From positions 27,207-91,206 of the forward strand of contig CAZVNZ010000009.1 in NCBI GenBank assembly GCA_964628515.1: a DNA stretch of 64,000 bases, in the 5' to 3' direction. Below are positions 16,854-25,761 of this stretch, piece by piece (within the stretch, counting starts at the first letter, position 1; the number at the start of each line of letters is the position of its first letter). This DNA comes from CAZVNZ01 sp964628515. GTDB taxonomy: Bacteria; Bacillota; Clostridia; Christensenellales; Christensenellaceae. The notes below the pieces were generated by a model. The model searched no databases. It was not told the origin of the DNA and saw nothing but the letters and a program-made list of their open reading frames with translations. The position numbers were made by a program, and so were the translations under genes.

Positions 16854-17576
16854 TTAAAAAGTGTCTCCGATTTCTTCGGGTAATTTTAGTGTGCCTTCCT
16901 GCTCTCTTTTACGTGCATCCTCCACTATTTGTGCGGTAACCGTGCATCCAAAGCGAGAGCCTCCGATGGCTTTAACCTTAAGTGCGCCGTCTAAAGTGCG
17001 TACACCCCCTGCCGCTTTTACCTGTATTTTATCCGAAACGGAGGCACGCATATTAATTAAATCTTTGGGTGTCGCACCGCTTGGGGCATAGCCTGTGGAG
17101 GTTTTTACAAAATCTGCCCCTGCACTTTCGCACAGTTTGCAAGCCTTTGTTATAAGCTCGGGTGTTAGGTATGCGTTTTCCAGTATTACTTTTACAATAA
17201 CACCGCTTTTGTGGGCTTCCTCGCATACCGCTTTAATGTCCTTTTCCACGTAGTCGTAATCTCCACCCAGCAATCTGCCTATGTTTAGCACCATATCAAG
17301 CTCCTTGCACCCCTGTGCAATGGCTTCTTTAGCCTCAAAAACCTTTACACTCGTTAAATTAGAGCCGTGGGGAAAGCCAATAACTGTGGTAGTAAGTACG
17401 TCTGTGCCTTCAAGACAGCTTTTTGCAAGCACAACATCGCAGGGCTTTACACATACCGTTGCCACATCGTATTTGGCGGCTACCGCACACCCGTCTTTAA
17501 TATCTTGCGCCGTCATAATAGGGTTTAGTAGAGAATGGTCTATCATTTTTGCTATTTGTTTTGCTGTTACTTCCAT
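16854..17576 (-). CDS. deoC: Deoxyribose-phosphate aldolase
   Basis: A 240-aa class I aldolase. The Schiff-base lysine is K158 in FVKTSTGYAPSGAT, the second active-site lysine is K188 in VKAAGGVRT, and the aspartate is D94 in ELDMVLNIG. These match the DERA catalytic triad, and the length is standard. DERA cleaves 2-deoxyribose-5-phosphate to glyceraldehyde-3-phosphate and acetaldehyde. No phosphopentomutase or nucleoside phosphorylase gene accompanies it, so in this operon it may act on another 2-deoxy-sugar phosphate made by the adjacent oxidoreductase and isomerases. AAGGAG precedes the ATG. Two palindromic operator candidates lie 34-62 bases upstream, next to the GntR regulator gene. Confidence 0.93.
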   Translation of the reverse strand: MEVTAKQIAKMIDHSLLNPIMTAQDIKDGCAVAAKYDVATVCVKPCDVVLAKSCLEGTDVLTTTVIGFPHGSNLTSVKVFEAKEAIAQGCKELDMVLNIGRLLGGDYDYVEKDIKAVCEEAHKSGVIVKVILENAYLTPELITKACKLCESAGADFVKTSTGYAPSGATPKDLINMRASVSDKIQVKAAGGVRTLDGALKVKAIGGSRFGCTVTAQIVEDARKREQEGTLKLPEEIGDTF

Positions 17577-17609
17577 AATATACTCCTTAAAAATTTAGTT
17601 GTACGAATT

Positions 17610-17638
17610 GTATCATACATTTGATGATTGTATCATAC
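17610..17638 (-). promoter_or_regulatory. Twin palindromic operator candidate upstream of deoC
   Basis: GTATCATAC occurs at 17610-17618 and again at 17630-17638, 20 bp centre to centre and thus on the same helix face. The surrounding 12 bp (ATTGTATCATAC) are repeated exactly. Each site is a GTAT-N-ATAC palindrome, the shape GntR/HutC-type repressors bind. The sites lie between deoC and the GntR gene and overlap the likely deoC promoter. Confidence 0.55.
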
Positions 17639-17750
17639 CACCAACTTTTATAAATGTAAAGAATTTATTACTGCATTTTTTAATATTTTTTGTTGATAGT
17701 AGCAGAATACTGCCGTTAATGTATTTATTGAAAAAATCATATGCGGATAT

Positions 17751-18521
17751 TTATTTTTTAACCGAAATACCTTCCTTAAACAAGTTAATTTCCAATTTAG
17801 AATGTTGACCGCCCATAGTGGATACCGTGTACTCGAAAATGTCTCCCTCTTTGGTGTAAGATAAGCGTTGTATGCGAAAAGCCGGGGATTTTTCCGGGCA
17901 TTTTAGCAGTCCTGCCTCCTTTTTGCCTACAATTACAGGCTCGTAGGTTTCGGTAGCCTCAAAAATATCTACATTATATTTATTTTGCAAAATTTCGTAA
18001 AGAGAACCTGTTTCTAAAATGCTTTTAGTTAAATCCGGGCAAATATACTCGGGTACTATTGAGCGCTCTATAAGCAAGGGTATTTCGTCCGCTATTCGTA
18101 TGCGGGTAAAATCAAATACCCCCTGCCCCTCTTTTATATCCATAATATTTACTAACTCTTGGGTAGCATATGTCTTGCTAAATTCTGTAACAAGGGAATG
18201 AGAGGAATACCCAAGCTCTTCCATCTGCCGTGTAAAACTGTATAAATTACATATATTTCTGCATATTTTAGGCTCTGCAACAAAGGTGCCCATGCCACGT
18301 CGTCTAAAAATATAACCGCTTTTTTCCAGCATACTAAGTGCCTGTCTAATGGTGGAACGGCTAATATTGTAGTGCTTGCAAAACTCCGCCTCCGAGGGCA
18401 AAAGCTCTCCTTGCCTAAGCACTCCGCTTTTTATTTGCATTAAAATAATTTCTTCTAACTGTTGGTATAGTGGCGCATTGTTATCCAAATCTATTTTGCA
18501 AGCCCAGATGGTGTTGTTCAT
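17751..18521 (-). CDS. GntR-family (HutC/UTRA) transcriptional regulator
   Basis: From the ATG at 18521 the protein is 256 aa. The N-terminal winged helix (about residues 15-80) contains the GntR signatures PLYQQLEEIILMQIKSG, LLPSEAEFCKHYNISRSTIRQAL and the wing RRRGMGTFV. The rest is a UTRA effector-binding domain, which usually senses a sugar phosphate or small metabolite. The 18521 start has AAGGAG at proper spacing; an upstream in-frame start would add 21 residues without homology. It is read in the same direction as deoC, 174 bases away, with two GTAT-N-ATAC palindromes between them, so it is the likely local repressor of the sugar operon. Confidence 0.9.
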   Translation of the reverse strand: MNNTIWACKIDLDNNAPLYQQLEEIILMQIKSGVLRQGELLPSEAEFCKHYNISRSTIRQALSMLEKSGYIFRRRGMGTFVAEPKICRNICNLYSFTRQMEELGYSSHSLVTEFSKTYATQELVNIMDIKEGQGVFDFTRIRIADEIPLLIERSIVPEYICPDLTKSILETGSLYEILQNKYNVDIFEATETYEPVIVGKKEAGLLKCPEKSPAFRIQRLSYTKEGDIFEYTVSTMGGQHSKLEINLFKEGISVKK

Positions 18522-18605
18522 CCTTATCTCCTTAGGGTAAATTGGGGTTTGTGTTATGGATGTTTTTAATTTAAGTAAAAGCACCTGCCCCGAAACTTTC
18601 CTTGG

Positions 18606-18821
18606 TTATTGCATAATTTCTTTAATATCGCCCTCTTTGTGTTTTGGAGAAATTACGGCAACAACAATATTACTGCCGTATTTTTCCATACGCACATTTC
18701 CAAATAAGGTACTGTTTATGGGGGTAGTCAAGCTACCGCTACTTTCCTCGCAAATATGGGAATACCCCGAAATATTAAGGTGTTTTATGATTTTTTCGTG
18801 GGCATCCTTCTTAGAGTGCAT
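18606..18821 (-). CDS. Small hypothetical protein coupled to the glycosyltransferase gene
   Basis: A 71-aa open frame whose ATG overlaps the stop of the glycosyltransferase gene by one base (TAATG), with AGGGTGA just upstream. The composition is protein-like: a charged N-terminal helix and then alternating hydrophobic residues (NIVVAVISP), with no signal peptide or membrane segment. I recognise no family. The coupling to the upstream gene is the main support. It could also be an unselected frame in the gap before the GntR gene. Confidence 0.5.
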   Translation of the reverse strand: MHSKKDAHEKIIKHLNISGYSHICEESSGSLTTPINSTLFGNVRMEKYGSNIVVAVISPKHKEGDIKEIMQ

Positions 18822-19891
18822 TATATCACCCTGCCTGCTCCGCTTTTAAGTGCGGATTCGTATTTTTCTGCGCATTTGTTTAGGTTAAATAACTCCTCCA
18901 CGTCTTGACGTGCCGCATTGCCTACCTTTTGCAAAAAGTCTTTGTTGTTTGCAAATTCTTTAATGCATTCTATACAAGCATTTAGGTTATGCACTTTTAC
19001 GAGATACCCTGTTACTCCGTTTAAAATATACTCGCTTGCCCCAACGGTATCCGATGCCACTACCGGCACATTGCATGCCATAGCTTCAATAGCACCCACC
19101 CCAAAGGCTTCTGTCGTGCTCATTTGTAGTAAAATATCCACGGAGTTTAAAAACTCCGGCATTTGTGAGTTTTTAACATACCCCAGCATTTCCACTTTAT
19201 CTTGCAAATTATGCTGAACGATTTTTTGCTCTATGTTGGATTTTATAAGTCCGCTGCCCGCTATTTTAAGTTTAACCGGTATGTTGGTTTCGCTAACTAA
19301 TTTAGCAACCGCATCTATTGCAACGTCCACTCCGTTATGGTACTCAAGCGCCTTGTTTGTGCCTATAACAAACCCCTCTTTTGGCTCCTCTTTTTTGGAG
19401 AACAGCTCCATATCCACCCCAAAGGGTACAACAAAATACTGCTTTTCTTTGGAAAAGAAGGATTTCATACGTGTTACCATATTGGGGGAGGGGGCAATAA
19501 TTCCGCTTGCCGCCTTCATTGCTTTTACAACATAGCTTTTTTTGCCAAAATCCACAGCGGCGTAAATGTCCGGCCCAAGCACGGTAAGTATAAGGTTTTT
19601 TGCCTTTGCGTTTGCCGCCAAAAAGCCGTACTCCGTAGCCTCTATGGCATTAACCGCATTAAACCCTCCTGCAATTAAAGCAGATTTTAATAAAGGAGCA
19701 TTTTTCTTGTAACCGTTTTGTATTTGAGTAAAACGTAGGTATTCCACCTTTACGCTTGCATCTATTTCTGCATACTCGTCTTTATGGTCGGGCATAGAAA
19801 ACAGCACTACCGTATTGCCTCTTTTACTTAGTGTATTTACCCATTTAATTGTGTGCGGTGAACTCGCCGCAGCTATTACAGCAATTTTCAT
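18821..19891 (-). CDS. GT4-family glycosyltransferase
   Basis: A 356-aa GT-B glycosyltransferase. The C-terminal half has the group 1/GT4 nucleotide-sugar site: STTEAFGVGAIEAMACNVPV, containing the EX7E motif, followed by ASEYILNGVTGYLV. The N-terminal half starts with a Rossmann-like strand and an acceptor-domain SPHTIKWVNTLSKRG segment. Such enzymes add a sugar from a nucleotide donor to a lipid or polysaccharide acceptor at the inner face of the membrane. No polysaccharide cluster surrounds it, so the acceptor is unknown. AAGGAG precedes the start. The small gene at 18606-18821 is translationally coupled to it. Confidence 0.87.
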   Translation of the reverse strand: MKIAVIAAASSPHTIKWVNTLSKRGNTVVLFSMPDHKDEYAEIDASVKVEYLRFTQIQNGYKKNAPLLKSALIAGGFNAVNAIEATEYGFLAANAKAKNLILTVLGPDIYAAVDFGKKSYVVKAMKAASGIIAPSPNMVTRMKSFFSKEKQYFVVPFGVDMELFSKKEEPKEGFVIGTNKALEYHNGVDVAIDAVAKLVSETNIPVKLKIAGSGLIKSNIEQKIVQHNLQDKVEMLGYVKNSQMPEFLNSVDILLQMSTTEAFGVGAIEAMACNVPVVASDTVGASEYILNGVTGYLVKVHNLNACIECIKEFANNKDFLQKVGNAARQDVEELFNLNKCAEKYESALKSGAGRVI

Positions 19892-20030
19892 TATGGTATA
19901 CTCCTTATATAAAATTTATTATTTCAGTAAATAATAGTAATTATCATTTACATTAATTAATTTGGTATAGCAACAGTTTTTTTAATTACAGTTATTATAT
20001 CATAGTGTAAGCTAAAAACACAAACTAAAA

Positions 20031-22748
20031 TTACTTACCGCAACAATTTTTGTATTTTTTACCGCTGCCACAGGGGCAAGGCTCGTTTCTGCCGGCGGTT
20101 TTCTCCACCCGTACAGGCACTTGCGCCTCTCCTGTGTTTTTGTTAGTTTTCATAGAGCGTTTTACACCTTGCTCGGACACTACCTCGTTGCCGTCTGCGT
20201 CTATATTTTCTTTAATACCGCTGACGGTTTTTTGCTCTACCCTGCTTTGAGTGCGGATATGATACAATATTTGCAAGGTTTCCTCGTGAATACTGTTTAC
20301 CATCTCCTCAAACATCTCAAACCCTTCGGTGCGGTATTCGGTTATGGGGTTACGCTGACCTAACGCCCTAAGCCCTATGCCTCGCCTAAATTGGTCCATG
20401 TTGTCTATGTGGTCCATCCACTTATCATCAACGGCACGAAGAAGCACCATACGCTCCACATCTCGCATATTTATGCCTGCTTGCGCCATTTCTTCCTCTT
20501 TTGCCTTGTATAAATTTTGTGCGCACTCAAGAAGGTCTTTTTTAATTACCTTAATTTCCATATTTTCTTTATCGTGAGAGGAATACTCTTTTAGTCCGCC
20601 ACCAAAAACCCTTTGCACGTAGGCGGATAAATCCTCCCAATCCCATTCTTCGCTGTATTTATCTTTAGGGCAGTAGGTTTGTACAATTTCGTCCACACGG
20701 CTTTGTATAATTCCCTGAATTTCCTTAGAAACGTCGTCCCCCATTAGCACCTGTTTGCGTTGGGTGTATATGGTGGTACGCTGTTGATTCATAACATCAT
20801 CATACTCCAAAACGTGCTTTCTTTGCCCAAAATTGTTTGCCTCTATACGCTTTTGTGCGTTTTCTATTTGCTTGGAGAGCATGCCGTATTCTAAGGGTAT
20901 ATCCTCGTCCCCCGACAGTCTGTCCATAAGCATTTTAATACGTTCTCCACCAAACAGACGCATTAAATCGTCCTCAAGGGCAATGTAGAATTTAGAGCTT
21001 CCCGGGTCTCCCTGACGTCCGCTTCTGCCTCTAAGCTGGTTGTCTATACGTCTCGATTCGTGGCGTTGCGTACCTATTATATGCAAACCCCCTGCGGCTA
21101 CAACCTCCTCGTGCTCTGCGTCCGTTACTACTTTGTGTTTTGCCAAAAGTTCCTCGTACATCTTTCTTGCGCTAAGCACCTCTTCATCCTTTGTGGCTGC
21201 GTGGCTTACCGCTTGCTCTATTAAGTCGTCGCTAATGCCGTTGCCCCGCATTTCGTTTCGTGCAAGATAGTCCGCATTACCTCCAAGAATAATATCCGTA
21301 CCTCTGCCTGCCATGTTGGTGGCTATTGTTACCGCATTTTTCTTGCCTGCCTGCGCAATTATTTGTGCCTCTCTCAAATGATTTTTTGCGTTTAGCACCT
21401 CGTGTTTAATGCCTTTGCGCAAAAGTAGAGCGGAGACATATTCGCTGTCTGCAACGGAGACTGTACCCACCAAAATTGGTTGCCCCGTTTTATGCACCTC
21501 TTCTATTTCTGTGGCAACCGCATTAAATTTGCCTTCTACGCTGGAGTATACCACATCGTTTAAATCTTTACGTATCATGGGGCGGTGGGGTGGGATTTCC
21601 ACAACTTCCAAGTTATAAATACCTTGAAACTCCGCTTCCTCCGTTTTTGCCGTACCCGTCATACCGCCGATTTTTTTATACATTCTAAAGTAGTTTTGAA
21701 AGGTTATGGTAGCAAGAGTTTTGCTTTCCCTCTCCACCGTTACACCCTCTTTAGCCTCAATAGCCTGATGCAGTCCGTCCGAATACCGTCTGCCCACCAT
21801 AAGCCGTCCCGTAAACTCATCAACAATAACAACCTCGCCGTCCTGCACAACGTACTCTTTATCTCTTGAAAAAAGCCTGTTTGCCTTTAGTGCTTGATTT
21901 ATATGATGAACAATCTCCGTATTTTCTATATCCGAAAGATTTTCCAAGCCGAAGTATTTTTCTGCGGTTTTTACACCTTCTTCCGTAAGGTTTACAGACT
22001 TCATCTTTTCGTCCGTTTCAAAGTGGTCTTCCTCTTTTAGCCCTTTTACAAACTTGTTTGCCTTTACATATAAATCCGTGCCTTTATCTCCCTGACCGGA
22101 AATAATAAGGGGGGTTCTTGCTTCGTCCACCAAAATGGAGTCCACCTCGTCCACAAGTGCGTAAAAGAGCTCTCTTTGGACTAAATCCTCCTTGCGCACC
22201 ACCATATTATCCCTTAGGTAGTCAAACCCAAGCTCGTTGTTGGTGGAGTATATAATATCGCAATTATACGCCTTTTGCTTTTGGTCTTTATCCATCTCCC
22301 TTGTAACCAAGCCTACGGAGTACCCAAGAAATCTAAACACCTTGCCCATCCACTCGCTGTCACGCTTTGCAAGATACTCGTTTACCGTTACTATATGCAC
22401 CCCTTTTTTGGGAATTGCGTTTAGTACCGCAGGCAGGGTGGCAACCAAGGTTTTACCTTCCCCTGTTTTCATCTCGGCAATATTACCTTGATGCAGTACA
22501 ATACCGCCTACCAGTTGGACGTAAAAGTGCCTCATACCAAGTACACGAGTGCTTGCCTCTCTTACTTGAGCAAACACCTCGGGCAGTAGTGCGTCTAAAG
22601 TTTCTCCCTCGTTAAACCTTTTTATGTATTCTTCCGTTTTGCCTATAAGCTCATCATCACTAAGGGAGGAAAAGGACTCGCTTAATGCTTCTATTTTATC
22701 TGCTATTTTTTTAATGGGGCGCAACTGCCCACCGGAAAAAATTCCCAT
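20031..22748 (-). CDS. secA: Preprotein translocase ATPase SecA
   Basis: A 905-aa SecA of normal length. The nucleotide-binding domain 1 motif MKTGEGKTLVATLPA lies near residues 93-107, VDEVDSILVDEARTPLIISG near 207-226, and NBD2 has TNMAGRGTDIILGGNADYLA. The protein ends in the SEC-C zinc motif (CPCGSGKKYKNCC), which contacts SecB or phospholipid and ribosomes. SecA drives Sec-dependent export in the cytoplasm and at the membrane, so it serves the large secreted proteins in this window. The gene is monocistronic by layout, with a promoter-like pair of boxes 70-100 bases upstream. Confidence 0.97.
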   Translation of the reverse strand: MGIFSGGQLRPIKKIADKIEALSESFSSLSDDELIGKTEEYIKRFNEGETLDALLPEVFAQVREASTRVLGMRHFYVQLVGGIVLHQGNIAEMKTGEGKTLVATLPAVLNAIPKKGVHIVTVNEYLAKRDSEWMGKVFRFLGYSVGLVTREMDKDQKQKAYNCDIIYSTNNELGFDYLRDNMVVRKEDLVQRELFYALVDEVDSILVDEARTPLIISGQGDKGTDLYVKANKFVKGLKEEDHFETDEKMKSVNLTEEGVKTAEKYFGLENLSDIENTEIVHHINQALKANRLFSRDKEYVVQDGEVVIVDEFTGRLMVGRRYSDGLHQAIEAKEGVTVERESKTLATITFQNYFRMYKKIGGMTGTAKTEEAEFQGIYNLEVVEIPPHRPMIRKDLNDVVYSSVEGKFNAVATEIEEVHKTGQPILVGTVSVADSEYVSALLLRKGIKHEVLNAKNHLREAQIIAQAGKKNAVTIATNMAGRGTDIILGGNADYLARNEMRGNGISDDLIEQAVSHAATKDEEVLSARKMYEELLAKHKVVTDAEHEEVVAAGGLHIIGTQRHESRRIDNQLRGRSGRQGDPGSSKFYIALEDDLMRLFGGERIKMLMDRLSGDEDIPLEYGMLSKQIENAQKRIEANNFGQRKHVLEYDDVMNQQRTTIYTQRKQVLMGDDVSKEIQGIIQSRVDEIVQTYCPKDKYSEEWDWEDLSAYVQRVFGGGLKEYSSHDKENMEIKVIKKDLLECAQNLYKAKEEEMAQAGINMRDVERMVLLRAVDDKWMDHIDNMDQFRRGIGLRALGQRNPITEYRTEGFEMFEEMVNSIHEETLQILYHIRTQSRVEQKTVSGIKENIDADGNEVVSEQGVKRSMKTNKNTGEAQVPVRVEKTAGRNEPCPCGSGKKYKNCCGK

Positions 22749-22817
22749 TTAATACCTGCTTTCATAATTATTTATGTAAAATTATAATATATATATGTAA
22801 ATATATTTCAATTAATT

Positions 22818-22846
22818 AGTATATCAAATATGACTAACTTAGTAAA
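22818..22846 (-). promoter_or_regulatory. Candidate secA promoter
   Basis: On the minus strand TTTACT and TATACT are separated by exactly 17 bases, about 70 bases before the secA ATG. The -35 match is moderate and the region is AT-rich, so the call is tentative. Confidence 0.42.
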
Positions 22847-22954
22847 GAATATTCACAGAAGTTTGACAATTTTACTTAAAGTTGGCAATTTATGAAAACT
22901 GCAAAATATATTGCACATTGGTTATTTTTGTATCGTTTTTACCGTAAAATTATA

Positions 22955-22983
22955 TTGAAAACCATAGCAAACCTTTTTAAAAT
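22955..22983 (+). promoter_or_regulatory. Candidate promoter of the metallophosphoesterase gene
   Basis: TTGAAA and TAAAAT are 17 bases apart and lie about 40 bases before the ATG at 23023. The pattern fits a σA-type promoter and agrees with the gene's orientation. The opposite strand carries the secA promoter region, so this 274-base gap is a divergent promoter segment. Confidence 0.55.
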
Positions 22984-23022
22984 AGTGTATCATATTTAGT
23001 AGTATCGGCTATGGGAAGTTAA

Positions 23023-23904
23023 ATGAACAACACATATTATTATTATAAAAACTCGCTGGAAAAGCGACGAAAAGCTAAAAAAATAGGGATAAGGTGTGCA
23101 ATTATAGGGGTAATAATTGTATTTTTAATTCTAACCTTTAATACCGCCCTTCAAGTTACAACCTACGATATTTACACAAAAAAAGTTACAAGCCCTGTTA
23201 AAATTGCCTTGCTTACCGACTTGCACAGCGAGTATTACGGAGAGGAGCAACAGGATTTGGTTAGTGCCATAGACGCACAAAAGCCGGATATAGTTTTATA
23301 TGGCGGAGATATAGCGGACGATAAACTCCCAAACGAAAACACCCAAATTTTACTGGAAGAAATAGGAGCAAAGTACCCAAGTTTTTACGTAACCGGCAAC
23401 CACGAAATTTGGACAAAGCAACCCGTACGCATAAAAGAGATGTTTAAAAACAACGGAGTAACCGTACTTGACGGCAGATGCACCATGGTTACGGTAAACA
23501 AACAGCGTATAAACATTTGCGGAGTGGACGACCCGGAAATAGGCAAATACGATTTTGAAAGGCAGTTAGATGCCTGTGCGGATATATTGGACCCAAACAT
23601 CTACACCCTACTGCTAACCCACAGACCGGAGTATAACAACGCCTACCTGCAAAAAGACTGGGATTTAATCCTAAGCGGACACACCCACGGCGGACAATGG
23701 CGTATACCCTTTACAAACATTGGCGCTTTTGCGGACGGGCAGGGGTTTTTCCCCAAATATTCGGGGGGTATTTACGATTTTGAAAGCGAAAATACTAAAA
23801 TGATAGTGGGCAGAGGACTTGTAAAAACCACAAGGGGTATGCCACGAATTTTTAACAGACCGGAAGTTGTTATTGTAAATTTATTGCCGGAGAAGTTTGA
23901 GTAG
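23023..23904 (+). CDS. Membrane-anchored metallophosphoesterase (YkuE/YaeI-like)
   Basis: A 293-aa calcineurin-like phosphoesterase. An N-terminal basic stretch and one membrane helix (about residues 21-44) anchor it. The dimetal site is complete: DLH at 66-68, GGD at 94-96, GNHE at 125-128, H200 (LTHRPE), and SGHTHGGQ at 218-225. Relatives such as YkuE and LpxH-like enzymes hydrolyse phosphodiester bonds in lipids or other envelope substrates; the exact substrate here is unknown. It faces the phosphomutase gene across a shared terminator palindrome. Confidence 0.9.
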   Translation: MNNTYYYYKNSLEKRRKAKKIGIRCAIIGVIIVFLILTFNTALQVTTYDIYTKKVTSPVKIALLTDLHSEYYGEEQQDLVSAIDAQKPDIVLYGGDIADDKLPNENTQILLEEIGAKYPSFYVTGNHEIWTKQPVRIKEMFKNNGVTVLDGRCTMVTVNKQRINICGVDDPEIGKYDFERQLDACADILDPNIYTLLLTHRPEYNNAYLQKDWDLILSGHTHGGQWRIPFTNIGAFADGQGFFPKYSGGIYDFESENTKMIVGRGLVKTTRGMPRIFNRPEVVIVNLLPEKFE

Positions 23905-23987
23905 CTTTTTTTGTGGTTGGTTTGGTTTTGGAAGGATTGGGTTGTTGGTTTGTAAGTGTGGTTTAAAGATTTGATGGAGAATTATTT

Positions 23988-24027
23988 AATAGTGGGAATA
24001 TTCTAATATTAGAATATTCCCACTATT
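23988..24027. terminator. 40-bp perfect palindrome, bidirectional terminator
   Basis: A perfect inverted repeat, 20 bp on each side with no spacer, lies between two convergent genes (metallophosphoesterase and phosphomutase). It would fold into a long hairpin on either transcript. T-rich bases follow on both sides, but without a long uninterrupted run. Its place fits a shared terminator. Confidence 0.7.
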
Positions 24028-24041
24028 TGTATACAGCGTTG

Positions 24042-25508
24042 TTAAATTGCTTTTTTTATAGCACTTAAATCCAACTTATCGTAATTTTTAATAAACTCGT
24101 ACAGTTTAATTGCAATTTGTTTTGCGCCACCCTCAATATCGCTTTCTATATTTACGGGGATTAGTGGGTCGTGCAAGGATAGGCGCACCAAAAACCAACC
24201 TTTGTACTCGGGCAAAGAAACTCTTATGCCCTCGTGATTATCCTTTGCCGTTATAAAACCTTCCGTTTTTTGTGCATAGGCAAATAAATCTTCAATTAGC
24301 TTTGTGCCGTAGCCTTTAAAATCCTCCTGCATAATGTTAAACCTGTATTCCACACTTTCTTTTGGTTGCTCTAAACTTGCTATTAAGGAGGAAATATCCT
24401 TGCCCTCTTTGTTTAGCTTTGCAACCTCTATTAAAAGCCTTGTAACAAGATATGCGCCGTCATCAAGAAAATAATTTTCTTTAAGGGCGGCATGCCCTGA
24501 GGTTTCTATGGCAAGCTGGCAGTCCTTACCCTCTTTGTTTAGGCGGATTGCCTCGTTTATAACATTTTTGTACCCTCTTTTAAAACGGTGATGCACCCCC
24601 CCTAACCCCTCTATAAACTTTGCAAGCCCGTCCGAGGTTATGGAGTCGGTAACTATTGCCGTGCCCGGAAACTCCCTTATAAGTATTGCGGAGATTGCCG
24701 CTATAAGCTTATTTTTGTTAAGCTCGTTTCCCTTTTTATCTACCGCACCTGCTCTGTCCACATCTGTATCAAAAATAATGCCGAAATCTCCCTTGTTTTT
24801 AATTACCGCATCCACAATGCTGTGCATTGCAGTCTCGTCCTCGGGGTTTGGTATGTGGTTGGGGAAGTTGCCGTCAGGCTCTAAAAACTGACTGCCCGTA
24901 GTGTCCGCACCTAAGGGTTTTAGCACCTGCTCCACATAAAAGCCCCCTGCACCGTTGCCTGCGTCCACAATTATTTTAAGATTTTTAAGGGGTGTTTCCT
25001 CCCCTGTTTCCTTCCTTATTTTATCCGCAAGTTGTTTTGCGTAAATTGTCATAAAATCCGCTTTTTGTACTCCGCCACCGTCTTTTTCTTCCATAGGGCT
25101 TTTTGCAAGCTCTATTAGCTTTGCAATATCGCCTTTTTCCAACCCACCTTTATTTGTGAAAAATTTAAGCCCGTTTCTGTTTTTTGGCAGATGGCTTGCG
25201 GTTATCATTATTGCGCCATCGCACATAAAGCCTTGGGTTACCGTTGTCATAAACATTGCGGGGGTGGATGCAAGTCCGCAGTCAAGTACCCTTGCTCCCA
25301 TTTCTATAAAGCCGTCTATACAGCCCTTTTTTAACTCGTCTTTTGATAGACGAGAGTCTGTTCCTATTGCTATTTTGGGGTTTTCTTTGCCTATCCACAC
25401 AGCAAAGGCTTTGCATAGTAGGCTAACCGCCTCCGCAGTAAGATTTTTCCCTTCTCCAATGGCAATCCCTCTAATATCGCTACCGTTTTGCAAAACTTCT
25501 AAATTCAT
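24042..25508 (-). CDS. Phosphoglucomutase/phosphomannomutase-family protein
   Basis: A 488-aa α-D-phosphohexomutase. The four domain motifs are present: the active-site serine S105 in TASHLPKNRNGLKFF, the Mg site DTDVD at 247-251, the sugar-binding ETSGHAALK from 335, and a C-terminal phosphate-binding region (EGIRVSLPE). The serine loop reads SHLP where most bacterial enzymes have SHNP, which marks a separate subfamily that I recall also from plant chloroplast homologues. The family interconverts 1- and 6-phosphates of glucose, mannose or glucosamine for envelope sugar synthesis. AGGAG lies ten bases before the ATG. Confidence 0.88.
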   Translation of the reverse strand: MNLEVLQNGSDIRGIAIGEGKNLTAEAVSLLCKAFAVWIGKENPKIAIGTDSRLSKDELKKGCIDGFIEMGARVLDCGLASTPAMFMTTVTQGFMCDGAIMITASHLPKNRNGLKFFTNKGGLEKGDIAKLIELAKSPMEEKDGGGVQKADFMTIYAKQLADKIRKETGEETPLKNLKIIVDAGNGAGGFYVEQVLKPLGADTTGSQFLEPDGNFPNHIPNPEDETAMHSIVDAVIKNKGDFGIIFDTDVDRAGAVDKKGNELNKNKLIAAISAILIREFPGTAIVTDSITSDGLAKFIEGLGGVHHRFKRGYKNVINEAIRLNKEGKDCQLAIETSGHAALKENYFLDDGAYLVTRLLIEVAKLNKEGKDISSLIASLEQPKESVEYRFNIMQEDFKGYGTKLIEDLFAYAQKTEGFITAKDNHEGIRVSLPEYKGWFLVRLSLHDPLIPVNIESDIEGGAKQIAIKLYEFIKNYDKLDLSAIKKAI

Positions 25509-25761
25509 TATTTTATTACTCCTATAAACTATTAATATTCCTGTAATATTTAAAGTATTTTTAATAAAACAGTTGTAAATTTGTGCAACATATATTATTA
25601 TATACTATATATGCGTGTTTGACTATAACATTTTGGCAAAAGTTGTATAGCAATTTTGAGTGTTACATGCACATATGGATTTTAGCCCCACGATGCTTTG
25701 CATCACAAGGATAAAAAGAATGCTATACATAATATTATTAGATATAAGCGAGGCTGTTTGA

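Noticed and set aside
25680..25712. Short palindrome GATGCTTTGCATC before mreB
   Set aside because: Only a 5-bp stem with no T-run or repeat partner; no function can be supported.
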